64,000 bases of DNA. It comes from Limonium bicolor. Lineage: Eukaryota; Streptophyta; Magnoliopsida; Caryophyllales; Plumbaginaceae. The notes beneath the pieces are model-generated. The model had not been told where the DNA came from. It ran no database searches and saw only the letters and a list, made by a program, of their open reading frames with translations. The position numbers were made by a program, and so were the translations under genes. This document shows positions 32,706-46,700 of this stretch, piece by piece. Numbering within the stretch: position 1 is the stretch's first letter; each line of letters begins with the position of its first letter. The DNA is taken from contig CM041780.1 of NCBI GenBank assembly GCA_023374045.1, positions 168,512,085 to 168,576,084 on the forward strand, written 5' to 3'.

Positions 32706-34464
32706 GAACTTTGTCCCCAAAGTTCCCATGCATCTTATCTTATTAGAATACATGTCTTACCTCATTCCTTAGATCATATAGATCATACTTATGTATACTT
32801 AATCTCATTGGATCATTAGATCCGCCATATTCTTATTTTTAAATATCACACAATATGCTTACGCATGAATAGCACTCAAAATTCTTTTTGTTCCTTTTTG
32901 ATGATTAAAACATTCACATAACTTCCAACGTATTCTCCCATGTCACCGGTCCGTAGACAATGGCTCATTCGTCCTCCTCACCATGGGCCAGAATACAAAA
33001 CACCCTGCTCTCCCCATGTCACCGGTCCGAAGACAAAGGCTCGTGCGTCCTCGACTTCATGGGCGAGACTCAGTAAAAAGGTAATCCTTTTTACGAGGTC
33101 ATGTGAGGAATAATTCATCTAATTAAAAATACAAGCAACTCCAATTTCATTTTATCGTAAGGCCTCTATCCTTAGTGTGATTTAATTGTGACCACTGGTA
33201 GGGAGTTTCAGGAATAATCCTACCCTGATGTGATCAGCATCAGTGTAGAACCATCCTTCCACTCCAATTTGTGTTCGGTTTCCCTTGATCCCTAGAAAAT
33301 CAAGTTCCACCTCCCACGTCATTTTCAAACATTCAAATAATTCACTCATGTCCAATTTTCTATCTTTTTAGTTCTTCTAATCATAATCAATACATCTCCA
33401 AAGTGTGGACTCAGTCCATCAAACATTCCCAATTCATCTCTTAGTAATTACCTCAAGACTTAAATTCCTACTAAGTTCTATAACTGTCCCATACCAACTT
33501 CCACTGTCTCATACCACATAGCATTACTATTTCCTAACTCATAATCATATCAAATTGTATCTCATAATGTTATCTTATTCTTATCTCCCACATAGTCTCA
33601 TATCGACTCTTACCTCATATTCCTATTCCTTAAGTCTCCTTAATCCTTTTCCTTAATTCTCTTAACTTGTACTCACACCGGAGTTAACAAGACAGGTACT
33701 TAATATGTATGGCATTCACATCTTCTGTGTGCAATAACCATGATTTATCTCAAAATGTTTGTGTAAAACATATTCTCATATTCTTTTGTGTGCTATGCAC
33801 ACCGTAGTTTATGTACTAAGTACTCAAACATACGATAAGCGGTTTTCGCTCTACCCCCCTTAAAATGGATTATGCCCACGTAATCAACACCATCACATTC
33901 TTGGACATAAGTTCAAGATATCTAATTCTCACCGAGCATTCTAGCTTCCACATCATCTATCTTACTTATAATTCGATCAGAAATGACTTAGTCTCTGTAT
34001 CGAGGATTCTTAACGGTACTTATACCGTTTCCTTAACTTAGTTTGGTCTAATCTCAAAGGTAGTGGTCTGCTAGCTTCCGCTGCGCGACTCTGATAGTTT
34101 TAGGTTTATTTGCCTCTCTTATCCTTTTTACAGTATCGGATATCTTTCTCTTGCGTGCTTATGGTTTAGCACTAAAGGTCCCTCAATGGTCACGTGTTAT
34201 CTTTATATATACACGGCCTTAATGAGTTGTAACTCGTCTATCTATTCTCCTTGAAGATCTTATGCTCATACTCTTAGTGTTTTCTCGAATGTCTAAATTG
34301 TTCTCCCCAACTGACCTTTGGTCTGAGGATGATTCTTAGTCTGAAACTACTGTTTAGTGCATATCGCGCTTTACAGTCTTAATCTCTTACATCTTAAGAC
34401 ATGTCCAATGTCTGTACTTAACAATTCGTGCTCTTCGCACTTCATAGTCCTTAATTATTTGTTC
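32706..34464 (-). other. Element C internal DNA, 3' part
   Basis: Non-coding in all frames as far as I can see. It contains a two-copy motif, CCATGTCACCGGTCCGTAGAC and CCATGTCACCGGTCCGAAGAC, about 76 bp apart (near 32939 and 33015). The second polypurine tract is at 33850-33865. Confidence 0.5.
33850..33865 (-). promoter_or_regulatory. Extra polypurine tract of element C
   Basis: Minus-strand TTTTAAGGGGGGTAGA, same 16-mer as at 32690 and as both tracts in element B. It lies 1.16 kb upstream in the element's own direction. Confidence 0.55.
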
Positions 34465-36375
34465 TCTGGTGTAACACCCCATCCAACAATAATTACATAA
34501 CAACAATCTACAACGGAATACACACCTCATCAAATAACTCAACTCGTTGGTATTACACGCCGTTAACCACCCACGTGGCTAACAAGGCTAATACACATAC
34601 ATTGTACCGGTCTGATGGGCTAAATTCCCGAGCGACTACACTTTACTATCCCTTTACATTTACAACAACAACAACGTACACCTTCCAACTATACCGAGTA
34701 TTTATAAACTGATGCCGACAACAATTTCGGTCTTACTACACCTACTGTATATATATACACTTAAATGATTACCCAAGTACTATGTCTACCCTGTCCTACT
34801 CTCGAACGGCCTCCAGCTCTCTGTACCTGAAATAGGAAAAGAAGAGAAAGGGTGGCCCCCAAGGGGCTCAGCACCTTTGCTGGTATGGTAATCCCGCAGC
34901 CCACATGCTACCGGGCCACGCACAACTAATTGTCGGCTTAGCATGCGGTTGATTATATTTAAATCATGCATGTAACAGTAAACACACAACACATAACATT
35001 TCGCCTCAACGGGCTCAACAAACGGATAATATATCCTTACTTAATAAGTAACTCATGGTATTCATTATCCCTAGAGTGTTCCTCCTCTAATGGAGCTACT
35101 TCCTTAATAGACGACACTTACCCTTAAATCGGGTTATCCTTAAACGCCTCTTTTCTCAAACTGGGATTCATATCCATGATCCACACACTTCATATCTCAC
35201 AATATATATCATTCCTCACATACAAAACTTAACAATACTTTCTCGTATCGACGTGCACATGATAACATCGCAATAGGAATTGCTTACAATAACATCACAT
35301 AACATAACGGGAACGGTCCTCTTAGGAACCGACCCAAACATAGCTAAATCACTGGTGAGCCTAGAGAATGATGTCACCCTCATGGTAAGCTCGTTATACA
35401 ATAACAACAACACTCATTACCGTCCTAATAGTCGGACGAGTAACTTAAGTTAAGATGGTTCGGGTTTGGAGGCCCGAACACACCACACAAACACATGTTC
35501 CCCCTAAACCGATCATAAGTCAGAATAGCTAAGCTTTGGAGTGAGCTATGGGAGATCATAACCCGTGAGGGAAACAACCATAACAAAGAGAAGGGTAAGG
35601 CTAAGAAGGATACCCTCTCCCAAACAACGCGCGACCGGCCAAACCGGATTCCTCACTACTGTTAGTACATACTTACTCTTAGATATTAGTTAGAACCCCA
35701 CTATGGAGCCTATCACATGACAACACATACAGTATTACAACTGGGTTAAACATACAAGGGAGATCTCTACATTCACATACACATATCACACAATTAACAC
35801 ACGCATAGCCGTGGTTAGAACGTCCCATGGTTCGGGTTGTTTACTCCGAATACCGAACCCTCAGGTGATCCTAGACTCAGTCAACTAAGGTTAACACTTC
35901 CGAGGTTAAATGGTATCGGAGTTGTACACGCCATATAAATGAATTACTGTAAACTCATTACATGTTTAATCTTACAACGTGGCAAACACACAGAAAAACA
36001 CATTGGCATACAAGCCGGTGTAATCCGGTAGGACACAGGTTGCAAGAAAACCATACCTGTCACCGGAGTCCACTTTACCATGTCCACTTATGTTCCTCGA
36101 GCAATTCTCGAACAACTGATAACATTACATGTACTTTTATTAACATTGGGGTAACATGTTTGTTTAAAGTCTAATGCTTATAACTTTTCCCCGTTAACTT
36201 GGTTAAATAACTTTACATTTTTAACATGTTTCACTCTTTCATTTTACTTCAACTTTTCACCCACCAAATTGTGACTATAACTCACCTAACATGTCCTACA
36301 CAACCTTATAACATCATTATCCATCAATCCCCATCATTAGACATCTTTTAATAACCTAAAACAACAATTTTAGAG

Positions 36376-36559
36376 TGGTCCGGGACTTGGTCCTTACCTT
36401 AAGTCCCGGACCGACACTTAATGAAACTCTCGGGTGATTTTACAGACTGGTCCGGGACCTTGTACTGACCCCAAGTCCCGGACCAGAACATTGGTGAAAC
36501 TCTCGGCCCTTTTTTGTGTATGGTCCGGGACATCATCCACTACCTAGGTCCCGGACCAC
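36376..36559 (-). repeat. First palindrome array of solo LTR D
   Basis: Three stem-loops of GGTCCGGGAC...GTCCCGGACC type separated by about 40-50 bp, with GAAACTCTCGG in two linkers. Its stem sequence differs from the neighbouring array. Confidence 0.8.
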
Positions 36560-36729
36560 TATAACAGAACTCCCAAACTTGTCATTTTCAAGTCTTGTTT
36601 CATCTATTCTCCACCTCCATTAATTACCCAAACTTCATACATGAACTTAGGCATATTCTAATACCAAAATATCACTTTGATTCTCCTTACAACATTGTCT
36701 TTCTTTTTTTTTTTGCATAACTTTGGGCC

Positions 36730-36911
36730 GTCCGACCCACCGTCCGACCCACAGCTGGGTCGGACCGTTCCAGAAACTTTTCCCGTCTGCTAAATACTCA
36801 TGTCCGACCCATGTCCGACCCAACCATCTGGGTCGGACCATTCCAGAAACATCAACGGGTGACTTAATAGGGGCTGTCCGACCCACCCTGGGTCGGACCA
36901 CTGGGTCGGAC
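36730..36911 (-). repeat. Second palindrome array of solo LTR D
   Basis: Stem-loops of GTCCGACCCA...TGGGTCGGAC with TTCCAGAAAC linkers, the D counterpart of the element C and B arrays. Confidence 0.8.
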
Positions 36912-39148
36912 AACATCAGAAGTTGTCCAAAACTTGTCAAACTTTCTCCAAACTTTTCCTCAAGCCTCCTAATGTGTTCTAACATCATTTGGCACCCTTA
37001 ACCCTTCATATAACATCCATAAAACTCATTTTATAACTCCTTAAACACTTACTCTCTTCTTACCAAAATTCCTAACACTTATATTGTTTTCTCCTTAAGA
37101 TTTCTAAGTGGTATTTTACCTTTAATGACCACTATACCAAGGTGTTTCCTCTACACCTTAACATCTCCTCTAAATCACTTTAATACATGTTTTCTTCCCA
37201 AGTAAAACATTTATTCACCTTTCACACTTCCTAGTTCACCAAAACCATTTAAAACACTTAGAACTTCTTACACATTTTCCCAAATTTGGCCATAGCTTCT
37301 CTTGTATATACTCACAACCAAACACTTAGGTTTTTACCTTATTTCATTCAAGAACACCTAAAATCCATCAAACACATTTTTATACACAAACTTCACACGT
37401 TTAGCACTACATCACAATATAGTGCATAAGCTTAAATTGCTTGGCCCTTAGGCCCTTAAATAACATGGCTCTTAGGCCCTTAAATTGCATAAGCCATAAA
37501 CACTGAATTTCCCACATAAATAATGCCTTTGACCTGCAAATACACACACCAAGACATATGTTCTTTTACTAGTCTCCTTGAGAACACTTTACTAAGTCAT
37601 TCACCATTTGCTCTTTAGGTAGTTTTAGCAAGCATTATAAGCTCATTTCTCCTAAGGCATTAAACCACATTGAGATAGCATATTTACCTCTTTTCCTCAC
37701 AAACTTCTTTCTTGTTTCCTTGTTTAAAAATCGGCTAAGCTTAGTTGCTTGTCAACTTCTAAACATTACACAAACAATGTGATGAGTATTCAAGTTCCAA
37801 GCTTAACCTCATTGTAAACCCTAGTTTTACATTGTTCAAAGAGCATTAAGATAGTTGTTTTACCTTGGTCTTTGAAGGGAATTGGAATATCTACCAAGAG
37901 AGGACTCCACCAAGTCCTTGAAAGATTCAAATGGAGCTAGAACAAAGCAACACAATGAGCACCATTAATGGTGATTTTCGGTCAAGGTAAAAACATGAAG
38001 GAAACTTCATTTTTCTTTGAGTTTCCTTACCTTGAAGCAAAGGAGAACAATATTATGTGAAAAGGTGAGCTCAAGCTCCTCCCATGGAGATTCCTCTTGG
38101 CACCGAAATGGAGCTCTTGGAATTTTGAAAGGATAGAATTGAAGAGCTCGATGAGACAAAGAGAATGGTGGCGTTTGTTTTTGATTTGGTTAAGTGAGCT
38201 AGGAAATATTGGCAATGGAAGATGGCATTTGGTGCTGTTGCTGTAGCATTACCGTGAGAACAGAAAGAAGAGAGGTAGAAGAGAGCTTAGAAGCCGTGTG
38301 AAATGAAGGAGGAAGGGAGAAATGAGATTGGTTTTGCTTTTGAAGATATTTATAACTTAAAACAAATAGTAACCTATGAGTCACCTTTATTTACTTAACA
38401 AGTTAACATGTTTGGTGACTCATTACTACAAAAACCGGCCCCCTTTATATCACTAAGGGTATTATAGTCTTTGTTGGTCAATTTAATTACTTATAACAAC
38501 ATATGTTACAAACTAGCTTATAAAAATCACTATTCACAAAAACAAGGCACATAGAAGTGAAATTTTTGATTTCCCATTGATATAGACTTCCAAATGTGAT
38601 ACTACATAGTACACATGTTGATTAAAGAGTAATGATGGACATTTAGCCATTCAAAACTCATTTACAAGACAATTTTTCAAAAACGTGCTTTAAGACTCCT
38701 TAAAGCACATTTTGTGTTTTAACTTGTTTTCAAGCTTGGTTTTCTTTGGTAAATGATTTAATATGTTCATTAACATATTTATAAGGTATAGGTATGACCA
38801 TTAGGTCTTTTACAAATTCATCCCAAGCTTAGAGCACATTTTGCTCTTATTAACTTTAAGGTATTTTCTTGTGTTTTGTTTGGTTTTATTATCTACCAAG
38901 GTTTCCTGAAGACTTGATTAGCCTTATAAAATCATAATTAAATATTATTAAGTCTTGCTGGGCTCTTTGGGTCCTAACCAAGTTCACTCATAGCTTAGAG
39001 CATGTTTTTGCTCAAACTGTATCTTAGTGCTTTACTGCATTTACTATGGTTTAAATTGTTCACTGATGTTTCTAAGGCACTTTTTAGCCTTTACATACCA
39101 TAGTTTGATATTTAAACCACATATCAAGGTTTGGGGTATTTCATCTGG

Positions 39149-42100
39149 TTCCTCTGTGTTGCTGGTTCAACTGAATTCTTCTCTTCGACTGTCTGTGGTA
39201 GTAGCTGCTCTTGTGTGATCTTGCGTCGTTGTCCGTGGTACGGAGTCGACTACCTCCCGTGTTCCTTACACCACTCGTTTACATGCATGGGGTACCTTAC
39301 TGGTACATTACTACTTACCCAACTAACTCATAAATGAGCGTGTCAGGCCTGCAAGCCCCTGTGGGGTGCAGTCGTCCCACGTCTCGTTTTAGTAAACTCA
39401 TAGTGTCCGTCACACGTTTAGCTATTGCTAATTATGAAGTATTCTGTTGTCGATCTCCTCTTTCATCGTTCCATAATAAAATTTATTGTTCTTCTTGAAG
39501 TTAATCAAGGGAAGTCCATTTACTGTGTCCTTGGTTATGGTATACTCCAGCTCCTTTCTGTATTCCGTCGTGATTCGGTCTCTTAATAATTGAGGTCTCT
39601 TCGTAGAGCCTCTTATCTTGTTCCTCATATTTATGCTACTAGGAATGCACTTCCAATTCCTTAAGGAATGGGTAGTGTGCTTCCTGTGAAATCTTACCTA
39701 ACCAGGTCCAGACTACTGGCATCAATGCTCAGTTCATCTACCATCTTATTTCCTTACTTATACTGGTCTTAACTCATAAATCTAATTGCCTCAGTGTCAA
39801 TATTTGACGGCTCATACATAATGGTCGCCTTACCGCGTACCATGACTTAATCCACTTATCTAACTATTGTACTCACGACCACTACTATCATGGTAGTTGG
39901 CCCTTACCATGTTGCCCATTAATGGTGCAACCTCTTATTCACTTGTTCTAATGCCTTACCTTATACTCAATCCCTTCTTGGTGTAAACACATTGGGAGTT
40001 CTCTCATTCCGGTATTGGCGGTCGTCGTACCGTGTTGTAAAATAGTTGTCTCTTGATATGAAGATGTTCTGCTCCAATCTCAGATTCGTAAGTAGGCTAA
40101 TTTCTTTCACTTTCTTTCATCCTTAGTGATGTTATCTACCATGTAGTTTAACTGGTTACTGAAGAAGTCATCCACTGAATCACAAGCTCTTCTGAGCGTT
40201 GATTAATTGATGTGTCATAATGTGCAGTCACAATGTTTATCTCTGGCCATTACTAATTCTTACATCCTGGGTGTTGGATATGGGGTCTATCTGTGCAACC
40301 TTCCTTATTACTCAAGTGTATCTGGTATGTTCTAAGGTAATCTCAAGGTTCATAGTTTCCATTTTCTAAATAAAGTGTATTTTATCTCTAATAGGTGAAA
40401 GCCCTTTTTGAGGGGTTCATTCCCACTCATGGCCTCACAACAAGGAGAGGTATCCCCACCCTAAAAGGCATGGTTCGTTCTCCGCTCCTGTCCTTAGCAT
40501 TATCTCAATATTCTCATTGGTACCCTTTCTTGGTAATGTTCTTCCCAATCTAAGTTATAGGTTTGGTAACCGTTCATATCTACAAATTGTAGTCCCTTCG
40601 TGGCTTAAACAAGCTCTCTTATAACTTATTGCGCCTCGGGCTCTGATGTGGTTAACATCATTGGCTCGTAGGCTCTTAATGCTTAATGTCTCAGTTCATT
40701 ATTTGTACTCTTACTCATCTGCAGGTCATCCCTATAAGATTCTGGTTTTTTGAGCACTATCCACCGTTAGGTTACATACTAAATGTAGTATCGGATTTCA
40801 TGATAAGTTGCTGCATCCTGCTTCCTGCTAGGGAAGTTGTTCAGGTGATCTGAGGTTACTTAATGTCTTTGACAATACTGTCATTTTACTAGACTTATGT
40901 CTTTTAATAGTCAAGGTTAGGTTCGTATTAGGCGTTTGCCTTACGGTGTCCCAGTTGGATATCATCCTGTCGTCTTATACTTCCATCTCAACGCTTCGTT
41001 CAACTTCTGTTGATTACGCCACCCTCTGATGATCAATCATACTTGGGTGTTAATGAGTTAGACGAACAGTACTAGCTGTCATTCATCAGTTTGTTCGGCT
41101 CGACTATGCCCGCTCTGTGGGGGTAGTCCTCTGAGCTTTCCTTTTCCAGGGTTGTACGACTTTAATCCTTAGTAGGTTATAGCTTACGTTTATTTCTTTT
41201 ATCCTTGTTTTCTGGGTTTTCCAACATCTTCATTGAAGAATGTTGTTATCTGCAAGTTTTAACGGTCATCTCGGGATTTATCCCGCTCTTTTAGAAAACG
41301 TTATGTCAACGGTCTCAATGGTTTTAATACATCCTTGTATATCATTGCTTATATAGTGTTTTGCTCGCATTTCCGAGCGATCTCTTAGGTTTTCCTCGTG
41401 GAGTTTGAGGTTGGTGTTCTTACCGTACTGTCGGTGTTGTTGTAGTAGGTTATACCGTTGTAATATTTATACGGTTTAGTATTTCGTCTAAGCTCAGCTC
41501 CCTGCTGACTGATGTGTCGGCTCATCTCATCATGGTCAGGCCGTCAGGCCCCTCCAAGGTCCTATTTTTCTGTTCTTATGGGTTTACCATCCGGTATTAG
41601 AATATGCTACAACTGTAGCGTTCTCCTATTTCGCCTTGATGGCTTTTCGTGTGGCTTAACCGTGGTAGCACTTGCTATGGCAAGTGCGCCATGCAGGATG
41701 GGTTATTGGTACAAGGTACGTCGGTAGTGATACTTCCTTCTAATTTCCATGTAATTGGTAGTCCTCGGGACTCCTTCGATAATCTCTTATTTTGGATAAC
41801 CGACCACCCGGCAGTTTCCTTGTTGTTTGACAGTACTGTCATTTATCAGGGTGTTCCTCTTTCTGAGGGAACCCCTTAATGTTTTCTTATGTCTTAATCC
41901 TCGCTCCTATCTCCACACATTTTGTCGTGGTTACCCAGTAATGATTCTCCTTTAGGCACTACATCGTAGTCCTATTTCGGTATACAATTTGCATGTGTTT
42001 CCACCGTTGTCCGCGTTGTGTCGGCCAGGTTTGTAACCTTTCTCATTGTATGGGGTTTGGAGTTCCCGTTTCTAACTGGACTTTCCAGTAATCTCAATCC

Positions 42101-42622
42101 TCATGCTTTGTATTATCCCACTGTTATGCTCACTCGGACTGCTGTCCGGTACTCATGTCTCTTATCATTTCCTTATCCATTGCACGCGTAGTGCTTTCCT
42201 TACCATTGGTATCGCGGGTTATTTCGACTGCGTAGCATGTCGACCCATGTTGCCGGTAATTTCAGTTCCCTTATTGATAGAATTCCATAGGTAGCGCCTG
42301 TTTCTCTGTTGCACTCCATTAAAACCTCCAAGTTCTCCGTAACTGTTGTACAACAAGTTGTTTCTCGTATTGCTTACTGTTAGCTAACTGCCAGATCGGG
42401 TTCCCCCGAGTAAGAGAAGGCTTTCTTCTCTCTGGCGTTTGTTCCACATATTTAGGGTTAGGGATGTGGAGGGCGGGTCTAGGTACTATGGATGTCCGGT
42501 AAACACCGAGAAGTCCTGACTAACGCACCTCTCACTCTATCTCTCAACCCTTAACCCATAACTCAATCTCAACCTCAACATTCTCCTAAGTTCGGTATTT
42601 CTTGTCTTCAGAGCGTAACTAC
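39149..42622 (-). other. Element C internal DNA, 5' part
   Basis: About 3.5 kb between solo LTR D and the PBS. The longest minus frame (39428-39628) resembles nothing known. Checked for RT, RNase H, integrase and Gag motifs in minus reading by eye; none seen. Confidence 0.5.
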
Positions 42623-42634
42623 GCTCTGATACCA
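42623..42634 (-). promoter_or_regulatory. Element C primer-binding site (initiator tRNA-Met)
   Basis: Minus-strand TGGTATCAGAGC five bases inside the 5' LTR, with the same spacing and AAAAAG lead as in element B. Confidence 0.9.
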
Positions 42635-43765
42635 CTTTTTGTAACACCCCAACTCAATCCAAATGTGGTCTCGCAACTTAACAGCATATATATATATACA
42701 TATCACAGCGGAATTCTTTACACTCCAGGACCTTGCCACGGTCTGACTATAGAATATACCGAACATTAGCACATAACAACCTTAATCAAATACATATTCT
42801 TCTTACAATCCTCTCACATCCTATACATCTTACTAACTCGATTGCCATACGAGTGTACATGCACAACTCGTAGGCCACACTTAATCCTTAACACTTGTAT
42901 CCTCTTCTTACTCCCGCGACGGCCGCCTCCTGATGTACACCTGTGTAGTAAAAACAGCCCCCAAAGGGGGTCAGCACGAATGCTGGTACGATCCTCTCAT
43001 GGCCCCCAAGCTAACGTGGCTACGACGACTAATTGTCGATAGCATGGAGGTTGATTAGATGCACAACATAATAGTAAGTGCAGTAAACAACAAACCAACA
43101 ATGAACAATCAAAGTTCACACACAATGAACGACTTAAATGTGTTCCCTTAATTAGAGAGTTATTCATTTAACTCCTTAAGTTATGTTTCCTCTTAATCTT
43201 AGTCCATCCTTATCTCACCTCAATCTTAATCTTATCTTAATCTTAGAAACAACCACCCTTTAATAAGGAGTGGATGTAGCTTATCTTAGTCTTAACAATA
43301 CAAACCATCCTTTAAAAAGGAATGGTCGCAACTTATCTTATCCTTACCTTATGTATGCCAACCGTTCTCTCATTGGGAACAGGTTAGCCCTTAGTTCGTT
43401 GTTTACTTTTGTAGGGCTTGGTTAACCCTAGCCAGCAGCAGGACACTTACCGGCAATAAACAACATTCTTAAATTGTTGGGGATGTAGGCTTGATCCCCC
43501 CACGCCATCTTAAAGCCACCTACCTTGGACTGGATGTCCAATGTAGCCGAGCCGGTCAACCGACCCAAGGCTACTAGTCCGAGGACTAGTCCTTAATCGG
43601 AAGTCGAATCTGCTATAGATACCGACCCCCTTTCCATAGCATGCATGACCGGAGATCGGTCCCGGGTTTCCTCACTCAAGTTCCAGTTAGTAGTAGTCTC
43701 AAGACCATGTTTGTTGGTTAACCTCTTTCGGTTCATATCATCCCATATTAGGGAGCGTTCCTTAG

Positions 43766-46700
43766 TGTAACACCCCAACCACCACCGTACACTTAACATC
43801 AAACTGCAGCGGAAATCTCAACTCATCACATTACTTAATTCAATGGTGTTACACGCCGTTAACCACCCACGTGGCTAACAAGGCTAATACATGTACATTG
43901 TATCGGTCTGATGGACTAGATTCCCGAGCAACTACACAATACAATCCTTATTCCATTTCCAACATTTATTATATACATACATTCCCACTGTACCGAGTAT
44001 TTACAAACTAATGCCGATAACAATTTCGGTCTTACTACGCTTACAATGCTTACGCCATTTAAATGGCTACCCATGTATAAACATCTACCCCGTCCTACTC
44101 TCGAACGGCTTCCAGCTCCTTGTACCTGAAATAGAAAAGGAGAGAAAGGGTGGCCCCCAAGGGGCTCAGCACCTTTGCTGGTATGGTAATCCCGCAGCCC
44201 ACATGCTACCGGGCCACGCACAACTAATTGTCGTCTTAGCATGCAGTTGATTATATTTAAATCATGCATACAAACCATAAACACACAACACTTTGCATAC
44301 ACCCAACCATAGGGCTCAACATATATCCAACACATCTACACTTAACAAATCATCCAATGATTCCTTTAACCCTAGAGTGGCTCTCCTCTAAAACGGAGCT
44401 ACTTCCTTAATGAACGACACGTACCCATTAATCGGGTTATCCTTAAACGCCTCTTGTCACAAACTGGGATTCATTTCCATGATCCACACACTCCATATCC
44501 TACAACATATCTCATTCCTCACATAACAAAACATAACAAAACCTTTCTTGTTTCGGCGTACACATGATAACATCACAATCATTTTAAACACCTAACGTAT
44601 ACATATCGTAGCATGGCAAGGGAAATTGCCTAGCACAATAACAACACAAAACACCATAAGGTCGGTTCACACAAGGAACCTTCCACCATAGTTAGTATAC
44701 ATAGTGAGCCTAGAGATTAATGCCAATCTCATGCTAAGCTCGTTACCAACCTCGTTACCGTCCAGTTATATCGAACGGTTAACTTAAACCCAAGGTGTGT
44801 CGGATATAGTAATCCCAAGCACACCGAAATAACATTTGTATGCCCCTGTGGCCCGACGTGAGTCAGTAACTAGCTTTGGATAAGCTAAGGGAAGGTCGAA
44901 ACCAAATTGGAATACAACCTATACATACACCAAGAGAGCCGAACCGGATATGACATCGACTCCCGTCCATCACACGCGTGGCCGGAACAACCGGACTCCT
45001 CACCCCCCATTAGTACATATATACTTATAAATAAGTAGTTAGAGATCCATTATGGAGCCTACCACATCCACACACCATACGGTATCATAACCGAGTTAAG
45101 CACACAAGGGAGGTTCACACACTTGCATACAACAACAATATCCATCTAACTCACACATAGCCGTGGTTAGAACGTTCCCAAGGTTTGGGTCGTTAACTCC
45201 GAATACCGATCACTCATGTGTTCCTAGATTTGGTTAGCTAAGGTTTAACACATATTTGAGGTTAAATGGTATCGGAGGCCAAATTCGCCACATAAATGAA
45301 TTACTATAAACTCATTACATGTCTTAATCTTACAAGGTGGCAAACACTCAGAAAAACATATTGGCATACAAGCCGGTGTAATCCGGTAGGACACAGGTTG
45401 CAAGAAAACCATACCTGTCACCGGAGTCCACTTTATCACGTCCACTTACGTTCCTCGAACAATTCTCGAACAACTGGCACATTACATATACTTTTATTAA
45501 CATCGGGGTTGCTTGATTATTTAATGTCTAATGCTTATAATTTTTCCCCGTTAACTTAGTTACATAACTTCACTTTTTAACTTGTTTTACTTTCACATTT
45601 TATTACAACTTTTCACCCACTTAATTGTCATTAAGACTCACCTCAAATGTCCTCAACAACCTCATAACATCATTAACCATCAATCCCCATCATTTTATAA
45701 CCTTTAACAAATGTTTTGGCCCATACAACACCTTGTCCGAACTTGTGTCCGAACCTCCAAGTTCGGACGCAAGCCGCGACCTAATACTGAAAACCATACA
45801 CACGTCCGAACTTGTGTCCGGACTTCCCAAGTTCGGACACAGTTCGAGAGTAAATCCCAGATAGAAACAGTCACATCCGAACTTGTGTCCGGACTTCCCA
45901 AGTTCGGACACAGTTCAAGAGTGAGAAAATCCTTTACCCAACAGAGCCTGTCCGAACTTCCATGTCGGGACGGAAGTTCGGACACGGCAAAACATTCAAT
46001 TTCCAAGTCTTTAAACACTTAACCAAATTCCTCCAAAGCCTCCAACACTTATAGTATCTTCTCCTTAGGTTTCTAAGTGATGTTTCATGCCTATTCTAAC
46101 CATTATACCAGGACATATCTTCCACACAAACATCATCATTCAAACATCCTTTCTTACATATCAAAACTCCTTATGTCATTCTTACAATTCCTTTTCCAAG
46201 CTTACACTTCCTCCTTAATTTACCAAGTCCTCTTTTCACAACTTCTTGAATTCCTTTCTCAAAACCTTACCTAAACATCATTTTCTCCTTATTCATCAAT
46301 CATTACCTAACCTTAAACAAACTTCTCCAAGACTTAAATACATCCTAAAAAAACACTCATTGGATTTTCTAGAACTTCCAAGACAATGCCTAAATCCTTA
46401 TAGCACCTTAGAACACCTTAATGCATGTTTTCTTCCTTAGTGAAGCATGTATCCATTCCTAACAATTCCTAGTTCACCCAAGTTCACTTAAGCACTTAAA
46501 ACTCCTTATACATTTTACAAATTTTGCCATAGGTTCTCTTAGCACATCATCATTCCAAAGCTCATAGTTTTCACCATTAAACACTCAAGAACACCTAAAT
46601 CCATCAAGAACAGCATCACACACAAGACTTCACCCAATTTACACTACATCACAATATAGTGCATAATTAAACTTGCTTGGCACTTAGGCCCTTAAATAAC

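Larger units (their letters stand above)
34470..39143 (-). mobile_element. Solo LTR D inside element C
   Basis: TGTAACACCCCATCC...GGGGTATTTCA, 4674 bp, flanked by perfect TCTGG duplications (34465-34469, 39144-39148). No internal domain, PBS or second LTR, so it arose by LTR-LTR recombination. It shares the GTTAACCACCCACGTGGCTAA block near one end with element B LTRs and the TTAAAGAGTAATGATGGACA block with element C. It holds two palindrome arrays. Confidence 0.9.

Noticed and set aside
32689..42639. Element C interior as a complete Gag-Pol region
   Set aside because: I searched the minus readings by eye for RT (FIDD), RNase H and integrase boxes and saw none; only short frames.
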